Shown: positions 6,641 through 15,960 of the stretch, one piece after another
How positions within the stretch are numbered: the first letter of the stretch is position 1
Layout of the letters: each line of letters opens with the position of its first letter
DNA from: RUG14871 sp045539425
Lineage (GTDB): Bacteria > Bacillota_I > Bacilli_A > Erysipelotrichales > Erysipelotrichaceae
NCBI GenBank assembly: GCA_045539425.1
Contig: JAZQFH010000016.1
Location: forward strand, 1-61,919
Reading direction: 5' to 3'
Length of the DNA stretch: 61,919 nt
The notes under the pieces: generated by a model
Told to the model about the DNA's origin: nothing
The model's input: only the letters and a program-made list of their open reading frames with translations
The model's database searches: none
Translations under genes and position numbers: made by a program

Positions 6641-7313
6641 TCCTGAGTGCCTCGACTTCTTCTTCCGTCAGTTCGCGGGATTCTCCGCTTTCGAGCTCAC
6701 CGAGTTCCAGAAACGCAAACGACATGCGTTTGAGATAGATGACCTTGCAGCCGAAATGTTCCATCATGCGCTTGACCTGATGATATTTCCCTTCCTGAAT
6801 CGTGAGAAAGCAGCTGTACTCATCAATCGGTTCACACACTGCCGGCATGGTGATAAAGTCACCCAGATCAATGCCTTTTTCAACATCCCTGGCAATATCC
6901 AGCGGCAGAAGCTGGTCGGTGATGACGTAGTATTTCTTGTTGATATGGTTCTTCGGGGAAATCAGTTTATGGGCCATCTGACCGTCATTTGTGATCAGGA
7001 TGAGTCCTTCCGTATCCTTATCCAAACGTCCGACAGGGAAGAGATCTTTCCGCCTGGAGTCGATCAGTTCCACCACGTTTGGCGAATAGTCCAGCGTGGA
7101 GTAATATCCTTTCGGTTTATTCAGCAGGTAATACTCGTATTCCACGTAGCGGATCTCTTCTCCGTTGCAGAAAACGGAATCGCTTTCCTCTACTTTGGTA
7201 TCGGCTTTTTTTACGACTTTGCCGTTAACGCTGACACGTCCCTTGCGTATGAGCTCCTTGACTTCGGAACGCGTTCCGAGTTTCATGTCGGCAAGATATT
7301 TATCCAGTCTCAT
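6633..7313 (-). CDS. rsuA: 16S rRNA pseudouridine synthase, RsuA family
   Basis: A 226-residue protein with an N-terminal S4 RNA-binding domain (about residues 1-55, MRLDKYLADM through RVSVNGKVV) and the RsuA/RluB catalytic domain. The catalytic aspartate is Asp98 in PVGRLDKDTEGL. LLNKPKGYYST and the C-terminal EGKYHQVKRMMEHFG block are family hallmarks. It probably modifies U516 of 16S rRNA. Its start overlaps rsmF by four bases and its stop overlaps the tag start. Confidence 0.9.
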   Translation of the reverse strand: MRLDKYLADMKLGTRSEVKELIRKGRVSVNGKVVKKADTKVEESDSVFCNGEEIRYVEYEYYLLNKPKGYYSTLDYSPNVVELIDSRRKDLFPVGRLDKDTEGLILITNDGQMAHKLISPKNHINKKYYVITDQLLPLDIARDVEKGIDLGDFITMPAVCEPIDEYSCFLTIQEGKYHQVKRMMEHFGCKVIYLKRMSFAFLELGELESGESRELTEEEVEALRNV

Positions 7314-8650
7314 AATTTCCTGACTCCTGACTTGATTTTATTCTTGATCTGTCTGCCCTGCATCTTCCCCCAGCCCAGCGGGAATTCATCCACACAGACC
7401 AGAACCCATCCGCTGCCTTCTTCATCGGCCTGGATCGTTTCGCCGCGCAGATACTTCTCAACGCGGATATCGTCCGCTTTAAAGTGAATCCAGTGGGGAT
7501 AGTCTTCCGCTTTCAGTGCCATCGCAAGCGCCTGAGAGGGCTCAAAACGTCCGTTATGAAGCTCTCCGAGCAACAGTCCGCTGCGCAGCGTCCGGATGGA
7601 AGAATTATCGATCTCTTCCGGAAGCAGATAGAGTGCATCTTTGATCTGTTTCAATTCTCCATGCAGAAAAGAAGGGGAGAGCAGAGAAAGAAAATCGCGT
7701 GCTTCCTTCGGACAGTTTCCTCTCAATTGAAAAGAGGCAACTGATGCTAGAGACGTTCCGTCTTTTTGTAATAAGGCCACAAAATGACCTTCTCCGCTTA
7801 TGCGGTGCGGATAGAGCCTGCGGGCATTGCGGCAGTTTGCAGTCATTCCCAGGACAAATTCCTCACAGTCATTTTGGAGCGGGATGACATGAAACGTCGG
7901 GTCACTTGCGAGCAGATGTTCCACCACATCCTCATCCTCTTCTTTGGAGAAGGTACATGTGGAGTACAGCAGATAGCCGCCTTCCTTGACCAGTTTGGAA
8001 GCGCTGAGAATGATCTCTTTCTGAAGCGGGGCATAATACTCCGTTCCGCGCTCCTCATAGCTTCTGATCAGGCTTTCGTCTCTATGGAACATGCCTTCGC
8101 CGCTGCAGGGAGCATCGACGAGTACACCGTCAAAATAGTGCGGGTATTTCATGGCGAGTTTCCGGATGTCCTCACTTGTCACAAGAGCATTGCGGACTCC
8201 GCTTTTCTCCACGTTCCGTAAGAGAGCCTGGGCTCTGGAAGCGGAGATATCATTGGATAACAATAGCCCGCTGCCATCCAGTTTGGCAGCCAGTTTCAGT
8301 GATTTTCCGCCCGGAGCGGCACATGCGTCCAGTACGCGGTTTCCCTTTTTTATGGGGAGTGCCTCCGCCGGCAGCATCGCGCTGGCTTCCTGGAGATAGT
8401 AAAGCCCGGCATAATAATACGGGTGAGAGGTGACGTTATCGCTTTCCTCATAATAAAAGCCGTCCGAACTCCACTTGACAGGCGTTAAATGGAAGGGAAC
8501 CCGCTTCAAAAAGTCCTCGACAGAGATCTTCAGCGTGTTGACGCGAAGAGAGCGGGTCACGCTCTTCTCAAAGCTCTTTAAGTAGAGCGGATAGTCCTCC
8601 TGCAATAGTTCCTGCATTTCCTTCTGGTATTTTTCGGGCAGCTGTATCAT
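7310..8650 (-). CDS. rsmF: RsmF-like rRNA (cytosine-C5) methyltransferase
   Basis: A 446-residue NOL1/NOP2/Sun family SAM-dependent RNA m5C methyltransferase. The SAM motif DACAAPGGKS is at 108-117. The two catalytic cysteines are Cys182 in VDAPCSGEGM and Cys232 in LLYSTCTFSKEEDE. A C-terminal part of about 150 residues ends in a PUA-like RNA-binding region (GWGKMQGRQIKNK). Family members of this length act on 16S rRNA, but the exact target nucleotide is not visible. It is the first gene of the leftward operon, and its ATG lies six bases after a TATAAT box with no ribosome binding site. Confidence 0.88.
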   Translation of the reverse strand: MIQLPEKYQKEMQELLQEDYPLYLKSFEKSVTRSLRVNTLKISVEDFLKRVPFHLTPVKWSSDGFYYEESDNVTSHPYYYAGLYYLQEASAMLPAEALPIKKGNRVLDACAAPGGKSLKLAAKLDGSGLLLSNDISASRAQALLRNVEKSGVRNALVTSEDIRKLAMKYPHYFDGVLVDAPCSGEGMFHRDESLIRSYEERGTEYYAPLQKEIILSASKLVKEGGYLLYSTCTFSKEEDEDVVEHLLASDPTFHVIPLQNDCEEFVLGMTANCRNARRLYPHRISGEGHFVALLQKDGTSLASVASFQLRGNCPKEARDFLSLLSPSFLHGELKQIKDALYLLPEEIDNSSIRTLRSGLLLGELHNGRFEPSQALAMALKAEDYPHWIHFKADDIRVEKYLRGETIQADEEGSGWVLVCVDEFPLGWGKMQGRQIKNKIKSGVRKL

Positions 8651-8656
8651 GAATCC

Positions 8657-8662
8657 ATTATA
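8657..8662 (-). promoter_or_regulatory. -10 box giving a leaderless rsmF transcript
   Basis: Read leftward, TATAAT is followed by GGATTC and then the rsmF ATG. Transcription would start at or next to the A of the ATG. No convincing -35 hexamer is seen. Confidence 0.6.
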
Positions 8663-8712
8663 TCATTTGAGGTGTTTTTATGATATTGTTAAGGAAGAAA
8701 GAGGTGAGTATC

Positions 8713-9651
8713 ATGTATGATGTTGTGGCACTGGGAGAACTTTTGATCGACTTCACGTTTGTCGGAAAAAGTGAAAATCAGATGCGCTTGTTTGAACAGA
8801 ATCCGGGCGGTGCTCCGGCAAATGTGCTCTGTGCACTGAGCCATTTCGGGCATAAGGTGGCCTTCATTGGAAAAGTCGGCGATGACATGCATGGTGCCTT
8901 TCTGAAGGAGACGCTGGAAAAAGAGCAGATCGATACGAGCGGTCTGATCATGGATAAGGATCATTTTACGACACTGGCGTTTGTGAATGTGGATGCCATC
9001 GGCAACCGTTACTTTTCCTTTGCGCGTAAACCGGGAGCGGATACGTGCCTTAGGACGGAAGAGCTCAATACCGGCTTATTGAAAAACACGAAAATCTTCC
9101 ATGTCGGAAGTCTCTCTCTGACTGCGGAGCCGGCCAGGGATGCGACGATTGAAGCCATCAAGCTGGCCAGAAAGAGCGGAGCTCTGATTTCGTATGATCC
9201 GAACTACCGGGCAAGTCTCTGGGAGAGTGAAGCTGCGGCAATCCGCCAGATGCGCTCGCTTTTACCGGTCGTGGATCTGATGAAGCTGTCGGATGAGGAA
9301 GTGGAATTATTGACCGGTGAGCGCGATGTGCGCAAAGCGGCGCTGAAGCTGAACAATATGGGAATCCGCATCGTGGCGGTGACCTGCGGCGGAAACGGAG
9401 CCATCATCGCCTGGAATAACGAGATTATTGAATCTTCTTCCTTCAAAGTGGATGTCAAAGATACGACCGGGGCAGGGGATGCCTTCTGGGGAGGCTTTTT
9501 GCATGCCTATCTCTCCATGGAAGTCAATGACCGCCGGGATGTGGAACTCTGCGCGAAATACGGAAATGCGACGGCAGCGCTCTGCTGCACGAAAAACGGC
9601 GCGATTCCTGCCATGCCGAAGCTTTCGGAAGTGGAAAATCTGATGAAATAA
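8713..9651 (+). CDS. scrK: PfkB-family carbohydrate kinase, probable fructokinase
   Basis: A 312-residue ribokinase-fold sugar kinase. The N-terminal ELLIDF block and the GGAPANVLCAL glycine motif match bacterial fructokinases. The ATP-site signature DTTGAGDAFWGGFL carries the catalytic aspartate. It likely phosphorylates fructose to fructose 6-phosphate, though related hexoses cannot be excluded. The ATG at 8713 is chosen because GAGGTGAG ends five bases upstream; an in-frame ATG further 5' has no site. It is a single-gene unit divergent from rsmF and closed by a strong terminator. Confidence 0.85.
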   Translation: MYDVVALGELLIDFTFVGKSENQMRLFEQNPGGAPANVLCALSHFGHKVAFIGKVGDDMHGAFLKETLEKEQIDTSGLIMDKDHFTTLAFVNVDAIGNRYFSFARKPGADTCLRTEELNTGLLKNTKIFHVGSLSLTAEPARDATIEAIKLARKSGALISYDPNYRASLWESEAAAIRQMRSLLPVVDLMKLSDEEVELLTGERDVRKAALKLNNMGIRIVAVTCGGNGAIIAWNNEIIESSSFKVDVKDTTGAGDAFWGGFLHAYLSMEVNDRRDVELCAKYGNATAALCCTKNGAIPAMPKLSEVENLMK

Positions 9652-9656
9652 AACAA

Positions 9657-9686
9657 GGTCCGGAATCAGTTTCCGGACCGTTTTCT
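9657..9686 (+). terminator. Terminator of the fructokinase gene, shared with the convergent gene
   Basis: GGTCCGGAA (9657-9665) pairs with TTCCGGACC (9671-9679), followed by GTTTTCTTTTA. The loop contains the stop codon of the convergent gene, so the stem codes for that protein's last residues. Confidence 0.9.
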
Positions 9687-11324
9687 TTTATTCTGTATTG
9701 TAATAAAGACGAGTAAAACAAGCGAGAGGGCGGATAGCGCAAAGCACGCTTTCTCCGCTTTTGAGCGCTGATATCTTACCACGTATTCCCGGTTACTCAC
9801 CGGGGCGTCGATCGTGACATTCAGCAAACCGTTCTCCGTGTTGAGCGAGGGGAACAGCGTCGTAACATATTGCCCGTTTTCAAATACCTGAACCGTATAG
9901 CCGTCATAATAGCTGAGCGGCAGGCAGTAGGTACCGCTGCCCGCTACCGTGAAGGAAAGGTAATTATAATGGGAATCGCGGATTTCTCCGATCAGCTGAT
10001 CCTCATTGCGGTAGACGGAGCGCATCACATCCGGGAAGCTGATGGCAGCATCCTGGATCAGATAGTCCGGAGTGCTCAGCTCAGCGGAGTTGTACCAGAA
10101 GTCCACCGTGCTGTTCGGGTAATAATGGAAATAGTCGGAGAGTTCCTCCGCTGTATCAAAGTCGTGGATCTCTCCGCCGGTGCGGTAGATCCCATAGTCA
10201 AGAAATGCCGTGTAACATACAAGCATTGCCAGTAGGATTGGCAGTGCCTTTTCTTTTTTCAGCCGCCCGGGAATCAGTGCCCCAAGTAATGAGAATAGAG
10301 GCAGGACCAGAATCATGAAGCGACCCGGCCACTGGATCATGCTCAGAAAGCCAAGATACTTCCACGGAATCAGATTCGTGCATAAAAGTAACAGGACACA
10401 CCCGAAAATACCGCACTGCAAAAGGAACGGCTCCTTACGGAATACAAAGGCAAATAAGGGCGTAAGAAGCAGAAAGAGCCCGCAGGAGGAGCTGACGTAG
10501 ATGTGCTCCATGGAGAAGTAGAGAAGCGCTGAAAGCGGCTCTCCGCCCATCTGTTGATTCACATAGTGGGAGACCCTGTAGATTCCGCCGGAAAGATGAT
10601 GCAGCATCGGATAGAGATAAAACGATGTGAGCATCATGGTAAAGACGGTACTTACTGCGATATAAAGTATTTTCTTCCGGTTCAGCTGTTTTAAGTTCAC
10701 AAGCAGGAATACCGCAAAGAGGACAACGGAGAACAGGAAGGTGATATTATGCGATAACAGTAAACCACCGAAGGAAACGATTAACTGCAGATAAGCGGAG
10801 CGATTGTCTTCCGTAAGGATACGGTGGATACTGTCGAGTAACAGCGGCAGAAAGACAAATGCCATCGCTTCGCCGAGTGCACCGCGGTAGAAGATATCGG
10901 AAAAGTAGTAGTTGTTGAATAGATAGAGGGCTGCGGAGAAGATGACTGTCAGACGGTTTTGCGTAAAGCGCGAAGTCAGCTTCTGCATGAAGCAGGCTGA
11001 GAAAAACGCCAGTATAAGAATCAGGCCTTTATAGGCAAGAACCGGCGGAAGCCCGGCAAGTATCAGAAGGGCAGCCGGATAGAGAAAGGTGATGGAATAG
11101 AATAACGGGGAGCCGTATCCGTAGCCGTAGTTCTGGCTAAAGAGAATTCCCGGATAAAAGTCATGATTGCGGATTGCCTCGCTTAAGGCAATCATGCGGT
11201 TGATATGGTAGGTCGTATCCGCACCGAAGCGCAGCCTTCCAAAGAAAAAAGGCACACTGAGCAAAGCAGTGAGGATAACGCTGCTGATCAGGATCTGCCT
11301 TTTGGATATCTGAGATGGTTTCAT
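9666..11324 (-). CDS. Large membrane protein, PTPS-related/GT-C-like, probable glycan assembly
   Basis: A 552-residue protein with many hydrophobic segments, a first extracytoplasmic loop (ADTTYHINRMIALSEAIRNH) and a C-terminal soluble stretch before a final membrane helix and a basic tail. The pattern D-hydrophobic-H-hydrophobic-R-hydrophobic-L, then YGYGSPLFY, is shared with the protein at 51029-52762 (DLQFHLSRLDGII, YGYPSPLFY), so the two are paralogues. The family is the membrane 6-pyruvoyl-tetrahydropterin-synthase-related group, thought to be GT-C glycosyltransferases. The loop Asp is a candidate catalytic base. It lies alone near two tRNA genes rather than in the main surface locus, and its donor and acceptor are unknown. 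Confidence 0.7.
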   Translation of the reverse strand: MKPSQISKRQILISSVILTALLSVPFFFGRLRFGADTTYHINRMIALSEAIRNHDFYPGILFSQNYGYGYGSPLFYSITFLYPAALLILAGLPPVLAYKGLILILAFFSACFMQKLTSRFTQNRLTVIFSAALYLFNNYYFSDIFYRGALGEAMAFVFLPLLLDSIHRILTEDNRSAYLQLIVSFGGLLLSHNITFLFSVVLFAVFLLVNLKQLNRKKILYIAVSTVFTMMLTSFYLYPMLHHLSGGIYRVSHYVNQQMGGEPLSALLYFSMEHIYVSSSCGLFLLLTPLFAFVFRKEPFLLQCGIFGCVLLLLCTNLIPWKYLGFLSMIQWPGRFMILVLPLFSLLGALIPGRLKKEKALPILLAMLVCYTAFLDYGIYRTGGEIHDFDTAEELSDYFHYYPNSTVDFWYNSAELSTPDYLIQDAAISFPDVMRSVYRNEDQLIGEIRDSHYNYLSFTVAGSGTYCLPLSYYDGYTVQVFENGQYVTTLFPSLNTENGLLNVTIDAPVSNREYVVRYQRSKAEKACFALSALSLVLLVFITIQNKRKRSGN

Positions 11325-11372
11325 AGTAAAATTATAATCATTCCCGCAAAGCGTGACAACAGAGGGAAAGAA

Positions 11373-11399
11373 AATAAAAAAAATGGACTCGTGAGAGTC
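11373..11399 (-). terminator. Terminator of the tRNA-Ile/tRNA-Ala transcript
   Basis: GACTC (11386-11390) pairs with GAGTC (11395-11399). Read leftward, the stem is followed by a run of eight T residues. It lies between the tRNA pair and the 9666-11324 gene. Confidence 0.75.
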
Positions 11400-11449
11400 T
11401 TACCTTTTTCATCTATATAAACGCAGTCATTTCTGCGGAATTTCCAAGT

Positions 11450-11525
11450 TGGTGGAGCTTAGGGGATTCGAACCCCTGACCCCCTGCTTGCAAAGCAGGT
11501 GCTCTCCCAGCTGAGCTAAAACCCC
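11450..11525 (-). tRNA. tRNA-Ala (TGC)
   Basis: A complete 76-base cloverleaf on the minus strand including an encoded CCA. It starts GGGGTTTTAGCTCAGCTGGG. The anticodon arm CCTGC-TTTGCAA-GCAGG gives anticodon TGC, and the T arm contains GGTTCGAATCC. Confidence 0.97.
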
Positions 11526-11542
11526 AACTTACCTTCGGGAAA

Positions 11543-11619
<77 letters not shown>

Positions 11620-11637
11620 ATTTCCCGACGCTCTATT

Positions 11638-11666
11638 AGAATACCACTATATTTTTGATGTGTCAA
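11638..11666 (-). promoter_or_regulatory. Promoter of the tRNA pair
   Basis: Read leftward: a consensus TTGACA (11661-11666), a 17-base spacer and TATTCT (11638-11643). The start point falls about ten bases before the tRNA-Ile 5' end. Confidence 0.8.
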
Positions 11667-11755
11667 CAATAAAAAAATACTTTTTTTCAAAAATGCAGAA
11701 GTGCCAAAAATACTGCGAATGACACTGAAGTGAAGGGTTTCCTCATGGGAATGTG

Positions 11756-11764
11756 TGATAAAAT
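11756..11764 (+). promoter_or_regulatory. Extended -10 promoter of the 11774 gene
   Basis: TGATAAAAT combines an extended TGn with a TAAAAT hexamer and ends nine bases before the ATG. The transcript would carry a leader of about two bases. No Shine-Dalgarno site exists. Confidence 0.5.
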
Positions 11765-11773
11765 AGTTTTAAT

Positions 11774-13657
11774 ATGAGTCGGCTGATTGCCCTGTTCTGG
11801 ATCCTTTCGCAGAACGGGCTCTTCACTTTATATAATAAAAAGCGCAGTGAATGGAACTATCCGCTGGTTTTCATCAGCGGTGTTTTTCTGCTTTATGTGG
11901 CAGGTTTTCTCTCGCAGCTGAGACTCGGCTATCTTCTGAGCTGGATCCCGGTACTGTTCTTCTGGTGTCGTTTGGGTATCCTGATCTGGAAGAAAGATGA
12001 AGCGCGGCTCAGGGAATTCCGTGATAATTACCTGACGATCGGCAATGCGGTCTTTGTTCTTTTATTCCTTTACATCTGTCAGAAGTACAAGTATACTTTC
12101 TTCCACTACTGGGATGAGTTCTCCCACTGGGGACCGATGGTAAGGGAAAGCATCCGCTACAATACGTTCTATTCCACGGCGGCATCCAATCTGTATATCC
12201 ATAAAGACTATCCGCCGTTCTTCCCGCTTCTGAATGTGCTTTTCTGTGATCTGTTCGGCGGGGAATACGTGGAAAACCGTCTCTATATTGCGCAGAACAC
12301 CTTCATGCTCTCGCTCTTTATCGCACCGCTTTCTCACTTAAAGCGGGACAGAGCGAAAGACTGGGGAGCAGCGCTGATCTATGTTCTCATCTCTGTGCTT
12401 TGCGCCTTTACGGTGCAGCTGACACCGGATTCCTCGGATTCCGCCCTGGTATACCGCTCCATTTACGTTGACTGGCCGATGGCGCTCTTCGGGGCGTACA
12501 CGATCTATCTGATTCTTTTCGGAATCAGGGAAAACAGGCCGGCGGATCTGTTTGCGGCAGGAGCATGCATCTTTACGCTTTTGAGCATGAAGCAGATGGG
12601 GTACATCCTTGCCTTTATGGCGGTGATCATTTTTCTGATTCAGCGGCATTTCGTGGAGAAGCAGCCGCTGAAGCTGAGTTATCTTGCGCTCTTGCTGTGT
12701 CCGGTATTACTGCGCTTTGTCTGGAAGCTTTACTGCGATGCGATCCGGGTCTCGGGAGACGCACAGTTTCTTCCGCTGGATCTGATTCAAAAAAGCCTCT
12801 CCTTAGTGAGCGGCAGATGGCAGCTTGAGGGATGGCAGACGGAAGCCTTCCGGAATTTCATGAAGGCAATCTCCACCCGTCCGCTGATCGTGTTCCCTCT
12901 GAATCTCAGCTATTATCCGATTGCGCTGATTATCACGCTCGGCATGGCACTCCTGTTACGTAAGAGTAAACATTTCTATATACCGCTGCTGTATCTTCTT
13001 GGCAGTATCGCCTACAGCGTGGTCATGCTGTTATTGTACATGTTCCCGTTCGGTTCCTTTGAAGGGCCGACGCTGGCATCCTTTAACCGCTATCTGTTCT
13101 CCTATCTGTATCTGGGAATCTGCTTCCTGGTTCTGCTTGGCGGAGAGATTCTTTTCCAGAGAAAAGAGCGCCGTTTCCTTTCTCTGGCAGTCCTGTTAGC
13201 CTGTTTCATTCTCTTTGCGGACTACCGCCTCTATCCGGATCTATTGCCGGAAAAGAAGAGTGATCCAAAGGACAGCGAAGCTTTTGAAGAGGTACTGGAA
13301 CATGTCAATTACTATGAAGGGAAGAAGATATTAGCCATTGAGCAGTACAACAAGATCAACCTGCTGCAGATCAAGCTGATCTATTACGGTGTACCGAAAG
13401 AGCGCGTCCGCTTTATGCGCTTGGAGAACGGGGAGCAGCGGCTGGGCATTTCCGCAGCGATGAGCTTTGAAGAGTGGAAGGAACTCTTGAGGGATTACGA
13501 TCTGCTGTATCTGGAATATGCGGATCGCTACTTTATTGAAAATTACTGGGAAAAACTGACGGATGAAGATCTCTATAACAACTCGTTCTATGAGATCACA
13601 GACAAAAACGGTTCCCTGAACGTGAAAGTATTAAGCATACTGGAAGAGCTGAAGTAA
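11774..13657 (+). CDS. Large polytopic membrane protein, GT-C-like, paralogue of 37893-39800
   Basis: A 627-residue protein with about a dozen hydrophobic segments and a soluble C-terminal region of about 130 residues. It shares with the 37893-39800 product the N-terminal block LFW-LS-NGL, the loop motif DEF-hydrophobic/His-WG---RE (DEFSHWGPMVRE here), a K/RTYPPF-like YPPF block, and the C-terminal pattern YLxYxDxxxIExYW. The acidic loop motif after the first helices is typical of GT-C glycosyltransferases. The function is probably extracytoplasmic sugar transfer from a lipid carrier, as inference. It forms a single-gene unit ended by a double terminator. Confidence 0.65.
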   Translation: MSRLIALFWILSQNGLFTLYNKKRSEWNYPLVFISGVFLLYVAGFLSQLRLGYLLSWIPVLFFWCRLGILIWKKDEARLREFRDNYLTIGNAVFVLLFLYICQKYKYTFFHYWDEFSHWGPMVRESIRYNTFYSTAASNLYIHKDYPPFFPLLNVLFCDLFGGEYVENRLYIAQNTFMLSLFIAPLSHLKRDRAKDWGAALIYVLISVLCAFTVQLTPDSSDSALVYRSIYVDWPMALFGAYTIYLILFGIRENRPADLFAAGACIFTLLSMKQMGYILAFMAVIIFLIQRHFVEKQPLKLSYLALLLCPVLLRFVWKLYCDAIRVSGDAQFLPLDLIQKSLSLVSGRWQLEGWQTEAFRNFMKAISTRPLIVFPLNLSYYPIALIITLGMALLLRKSKHFYIPLLYLLGSIAYSVVMLLLYMFPFGSFEGPTLASFNRYLFSYLYLGICFLVLLGGEILFQRKERRFLSLAVLLACFILFADYRLYPDLLPEKKSDPKDSEAFEEVLEHVNYYEGKKILAIEQYNKINLLQIKLIYYGVPKERVRFMRLENGEQRLGISAAMSFEEWKELLRDYDLLYLEYADRYFIENYWEKLTDEDLYNNSFYEITDKNGSLNVKVLSILEELK

Positions 13658-13678
13658 TGCTCCACCATTCGTAAATGT

Positions 13679-13721
13679 AGAGGTCGAAAGACCTCTTTTT
13701 TGTGCCTTTTGGGGCATTTTT
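13679..13721 (+). terminator. Double terminator
   Basis: AGAGGTC-GAAA-GACCTCT with a T tract (13679-13700) is followed at once by TGCC-TTTTGG-GGCA with a second T tract (13703-13721). It separates the glycan gene from the catabolic island. Confidence 0.85.
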
Positions 13722-13752
13722 TTGGCATTTTCAGATAGTCGTGAGAAGATTG

Positions 13753-13830
13753 TGATACAAACTCTTTTTCAATGTCTCATTTTGTTTGAAAGGCTTTATT
13801 TCACAAAAAGCTACTGATACAATTGTCTCA
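13753..13830. promoter_or_regulatory. Operator-like repeats upstream of the secreted-hydrolase genes
   Basis: TGATACA (13753-13759) and TGTCTCA (13773-13779) form a widely spaced inverted pair. A compact near-palindrome, TGATACAATTGTCTCA, lies at 13815-13830. TGATACAAT in the last one also reads as an extended -10 box, so a bound repressor would block RNA polymerase. A 39-base block starting at 13753 matches 32 of 39 bases of the block starting at 16534 in the tetR intergenic region, so both are probably bound by the same regulator. Confidence 0.65.
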
Positions 13831-13857
13831 TAAGAAATAAAAAGTGGAGGTTTCCAT

Positions 13858-14988
13858 ATGAAGCAGAAAAAGAGGAACAACATGAAAACAGTGTTTATAG
13901 TAATCGGAGTTATTATCTTACTTGCCGGAGGCATTGTGCTGGGTATTCTTAAAAGAACAATCCTGGTTAAGCAACCGGAACTGAAAGGGACTCCTGAAGT
14001 TGGGAAATGGTATCGTATTACACCTGAAGGTACTCAGTCTTCTGATGGAACCGAATGGCACGGACTCATCAGAGTCGGCAAGGAAAACAAGCTGGTTGTT
14101 TACTTTTTCGGAGGTGGAGCAAGTATTACCGGATATACTTCAGAAAGAGGCAAGGAGTTCTTTGCTACACAGGCAGGTATTCAGGATTTTGTGGCTTTGG
14201 GAGGAATTTCATCTGATTCTGAAGACAATCCATTCCATGACTGGTCGTTCCTGGTTTTACCGTATGCAACAGGAGACTTTCATTCCGGAACGGGTGAATA
14301 TCACTATACTGAAAATGGCAGCGAAAAGGTTGTTTATCATACCGGATATGATAACTATGCGGCATTTATTGATAAAGCCAGGCAGTATGTTGGAAATCCT
14401 GAAGCTTTGCTGGTAACTGGATTCTCTGCAGGCGGGTTTGGAACGTCGCTGCTGGCCGATGATGTGATAGAGCGTTTTCCAAGCGCAACTAATATTACCG
14501 TATGTGTAGACAGCTCTCTGCTGTTATATGATGGCTGGCATGAAACAGCTACTGAATTATGGAAATCACCGAAGGAAATATCCGACCGTCTTACCGGTAA
14601 TAACATTGTATTAGACAGTCTTACAGCTCTTCATCAAAAGAGAGGAGACGCTGTAAAAATCCTGTTTGACTGCTCTTACCGTGACGATACACTCCAACAA
14701 TATCAGTCTTACATCAGTAACGGAAAGATGGAAAAGAGTAAGGAAAACGGTGATATTTTCCAGAAAGATCTTAAGAAAATGGTCAGTGATCTTCAAAACA
14801 ATATTCCAAATGTAGGTATTTATATCTGGAATTATAATCAGGACAGCAATACCGGTAACACACAGCATACTATCATTTCCAGCAATCTGTTTGATAAACT
14901 GGAAGACGGCATAAGTGTTGGCGAATGGATAATGAATGCGATCAACGGTGATGTTTCCAGTCATGGTCTGCATCTGCTTGATGAATAG
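13858..14988 (+). CDS. Membrane-anchored hydrolase of the pectin acetylesterase/Notum type
   Basis: A 376-residue protein with a basic N terminus and one hydrophobic helix (about residues 11-30), so it is exported and probably anchored. The domain fits the pectinacetylesterase/Notum family: VVYFFGGGAS in place of the oxyanion-hole block, PYATGDFHSGT, the nucleophile Ser190 in VTGFSAGGFGT, an Asp near 277 followed by LQQYQ, and His337 in GNTQHTII. Family enzymes remove acetyl or acyl groups from pectin, other glycans or proteins. GGAGG lies eight bases before the ATG. It is the first gene behind the left operator and runs with the 15001 gene. It likely deacylates the substrate outside the cell before import. 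Confidence 0.7.
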   Translation: MKQKKRNNMKTVFIVIGVIILLAGGIVLGILKRTILVKQPELKGTPEVGKWYRITPEGTQSSDGTEWHGLIRVGKENKLVVYFFGGGASITGYTSERGKEFFATQAGIQDFVALGGISSDSEDNPFHDWSFLVLPYATGDFHSGTGEYHYTENGSEKVVYHTGYDNYAAFIDKARQYVGNPEALLVTGFSAGGFGTSLLADDVIERFPSATNITVCVDSSLLLYDGWHETATELWKSPKEISDRLTGNNIVLDSLTALHQKRGDAVKILFDCSYRDDTLQQYQSYISNGKMEKSKENGDIFQKDLKKMVSDLQNNIPNVGIYIWNYNQDSNTGNTQHTIISSNLFDKLEDGISVGEWIMNAINGDVSSHGLHLLDE

Positions 14989-15000
14989 TAAAGAGGGAAT

Positions 15001-15960
15001 ATGAAAAAAGTGGGAAAGGTATTACTGATATTAACATTCATTATTGCAGCTGTTGGAACAGGCGCTTACTTCTACATCCGTTCCAAGTTTCCGACAACAG
15101 GCGATACGGAAATTACGGAAGGCTACTATAAGAAATTCAAATCCGATGGAGAACTGGAAATGAAGTATTCCCAGCTTGGAGAATATGAAGTCTCTTATAC
15201 CGAAATCAAATCTGACAATGAATCCATTCAGAAGATCCGTTTCTGGTATCCGAGTCAACTGGAAACCAGCAGCAGATTGTATCCGACAATCATGGTGGTA
15301 AATGCGTCCGGTACACCAGCTGCCTCTTATGAGCCTTTCTTTGAAAGACTTGCATCCTGGGGATTTATTGTCATTGGAAACGAAGACGGACAGGCCGGTA
15401 CCGGTGAAACAGCTTCAATAACACTGGATGCGGTATTGAACTTAAAGGAAACTGTAATTGCAGGGCGTATCGATAGAGACAATATGGGCATTGTAGGATA
15501 CTCTCAAGGCGGAGCCGGGGCACTGGCAGCTTTGAGCGAATATGAAAACGGAAAGATCTATAAGACGGTATTTACCGGCAGTGCAGCATATCAGTTCATG
15601 GCTGGTAACTTTGGCTGGAATTACGATGTAACAAAAATCACTATTCCATACTTTATGACTGCCGGAACCGGTAAATCTGATGACGCCGGGGTAAAGGACA
15701 TCACCAAAGAGTTTGCCGGAGTATGTCCTTTGGAGTCTCTTATTGAAAACTACAACAGTATCTCTTATGACGTGATGAAGATCAGAGCCCGTGCAACAGG
15801 TGCGGAACATGAACAAATGCTGATGAGAACAGATGGATACATGACCGCCTGGATGCTCTATCATCTTCAGGGAAATGAAGAGGCAGGGAAGGCATTCTTC
15901 AGTGATGATGCTGAAATTCTCCATAATACAAACTGGCAGGATATTGAAAAGAACAGATAA
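15001..15960 (+). CDS. Membrane-anchored alpha/beta hydrolase
   Basis: A 319-residue protein with a single N-terminal hydrophobic helix (residues 5-26). The alpha/beta-hydrolase domain resembles dienelactone-hydrolase/cutinase-like lipases. The nucleophile elbow is GYSQGG (Ser168), an acid is likely in the FMTAGTGKSDDAG loop, and the histidine is in ATGAEHEQM. The fold without a lid suggests an esterase acting on exposed esters. It starts 12 bases after the previous gene behind AGAGGG, so both form a two-gene extracytoplasmic esterase unit. The chemical target is unknown. Confidence 0.72.
   Translation: MKKVGKVLLILTFIIAAVGTGAYFYIRSKFPTTGDTEITEGYYKKFKSDGELEMKYSQLGEYEVSYTEIKSDNESIQKIRFWYPSQLETSSRLYPTIMVVNASGTPAASYEPFFERLASWGFIVIGNEDGQAGTGETASITLDAVLNLKETVIAGRIDRDNMGIVGYSQGGAGALAALSEYENGKIYKTVFTGSAAYQFMAGNFGWNYDVTKITIPYFMTAGTGKSDDAGVKDITKEFAGVCPLESLIENYNSISYDVMKIRARATGAEHEQMLMRTDGYMTAWMLYHLQGNEEAGKAFFSDDAEILHNTNWQDIEKNR

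Noticed and set aside
6609..7487. 292-codon open frame on the plus strand
   Set aside because: It lies antisense to rsuA and the end of rsmF; it results from the codon structure of those genes.
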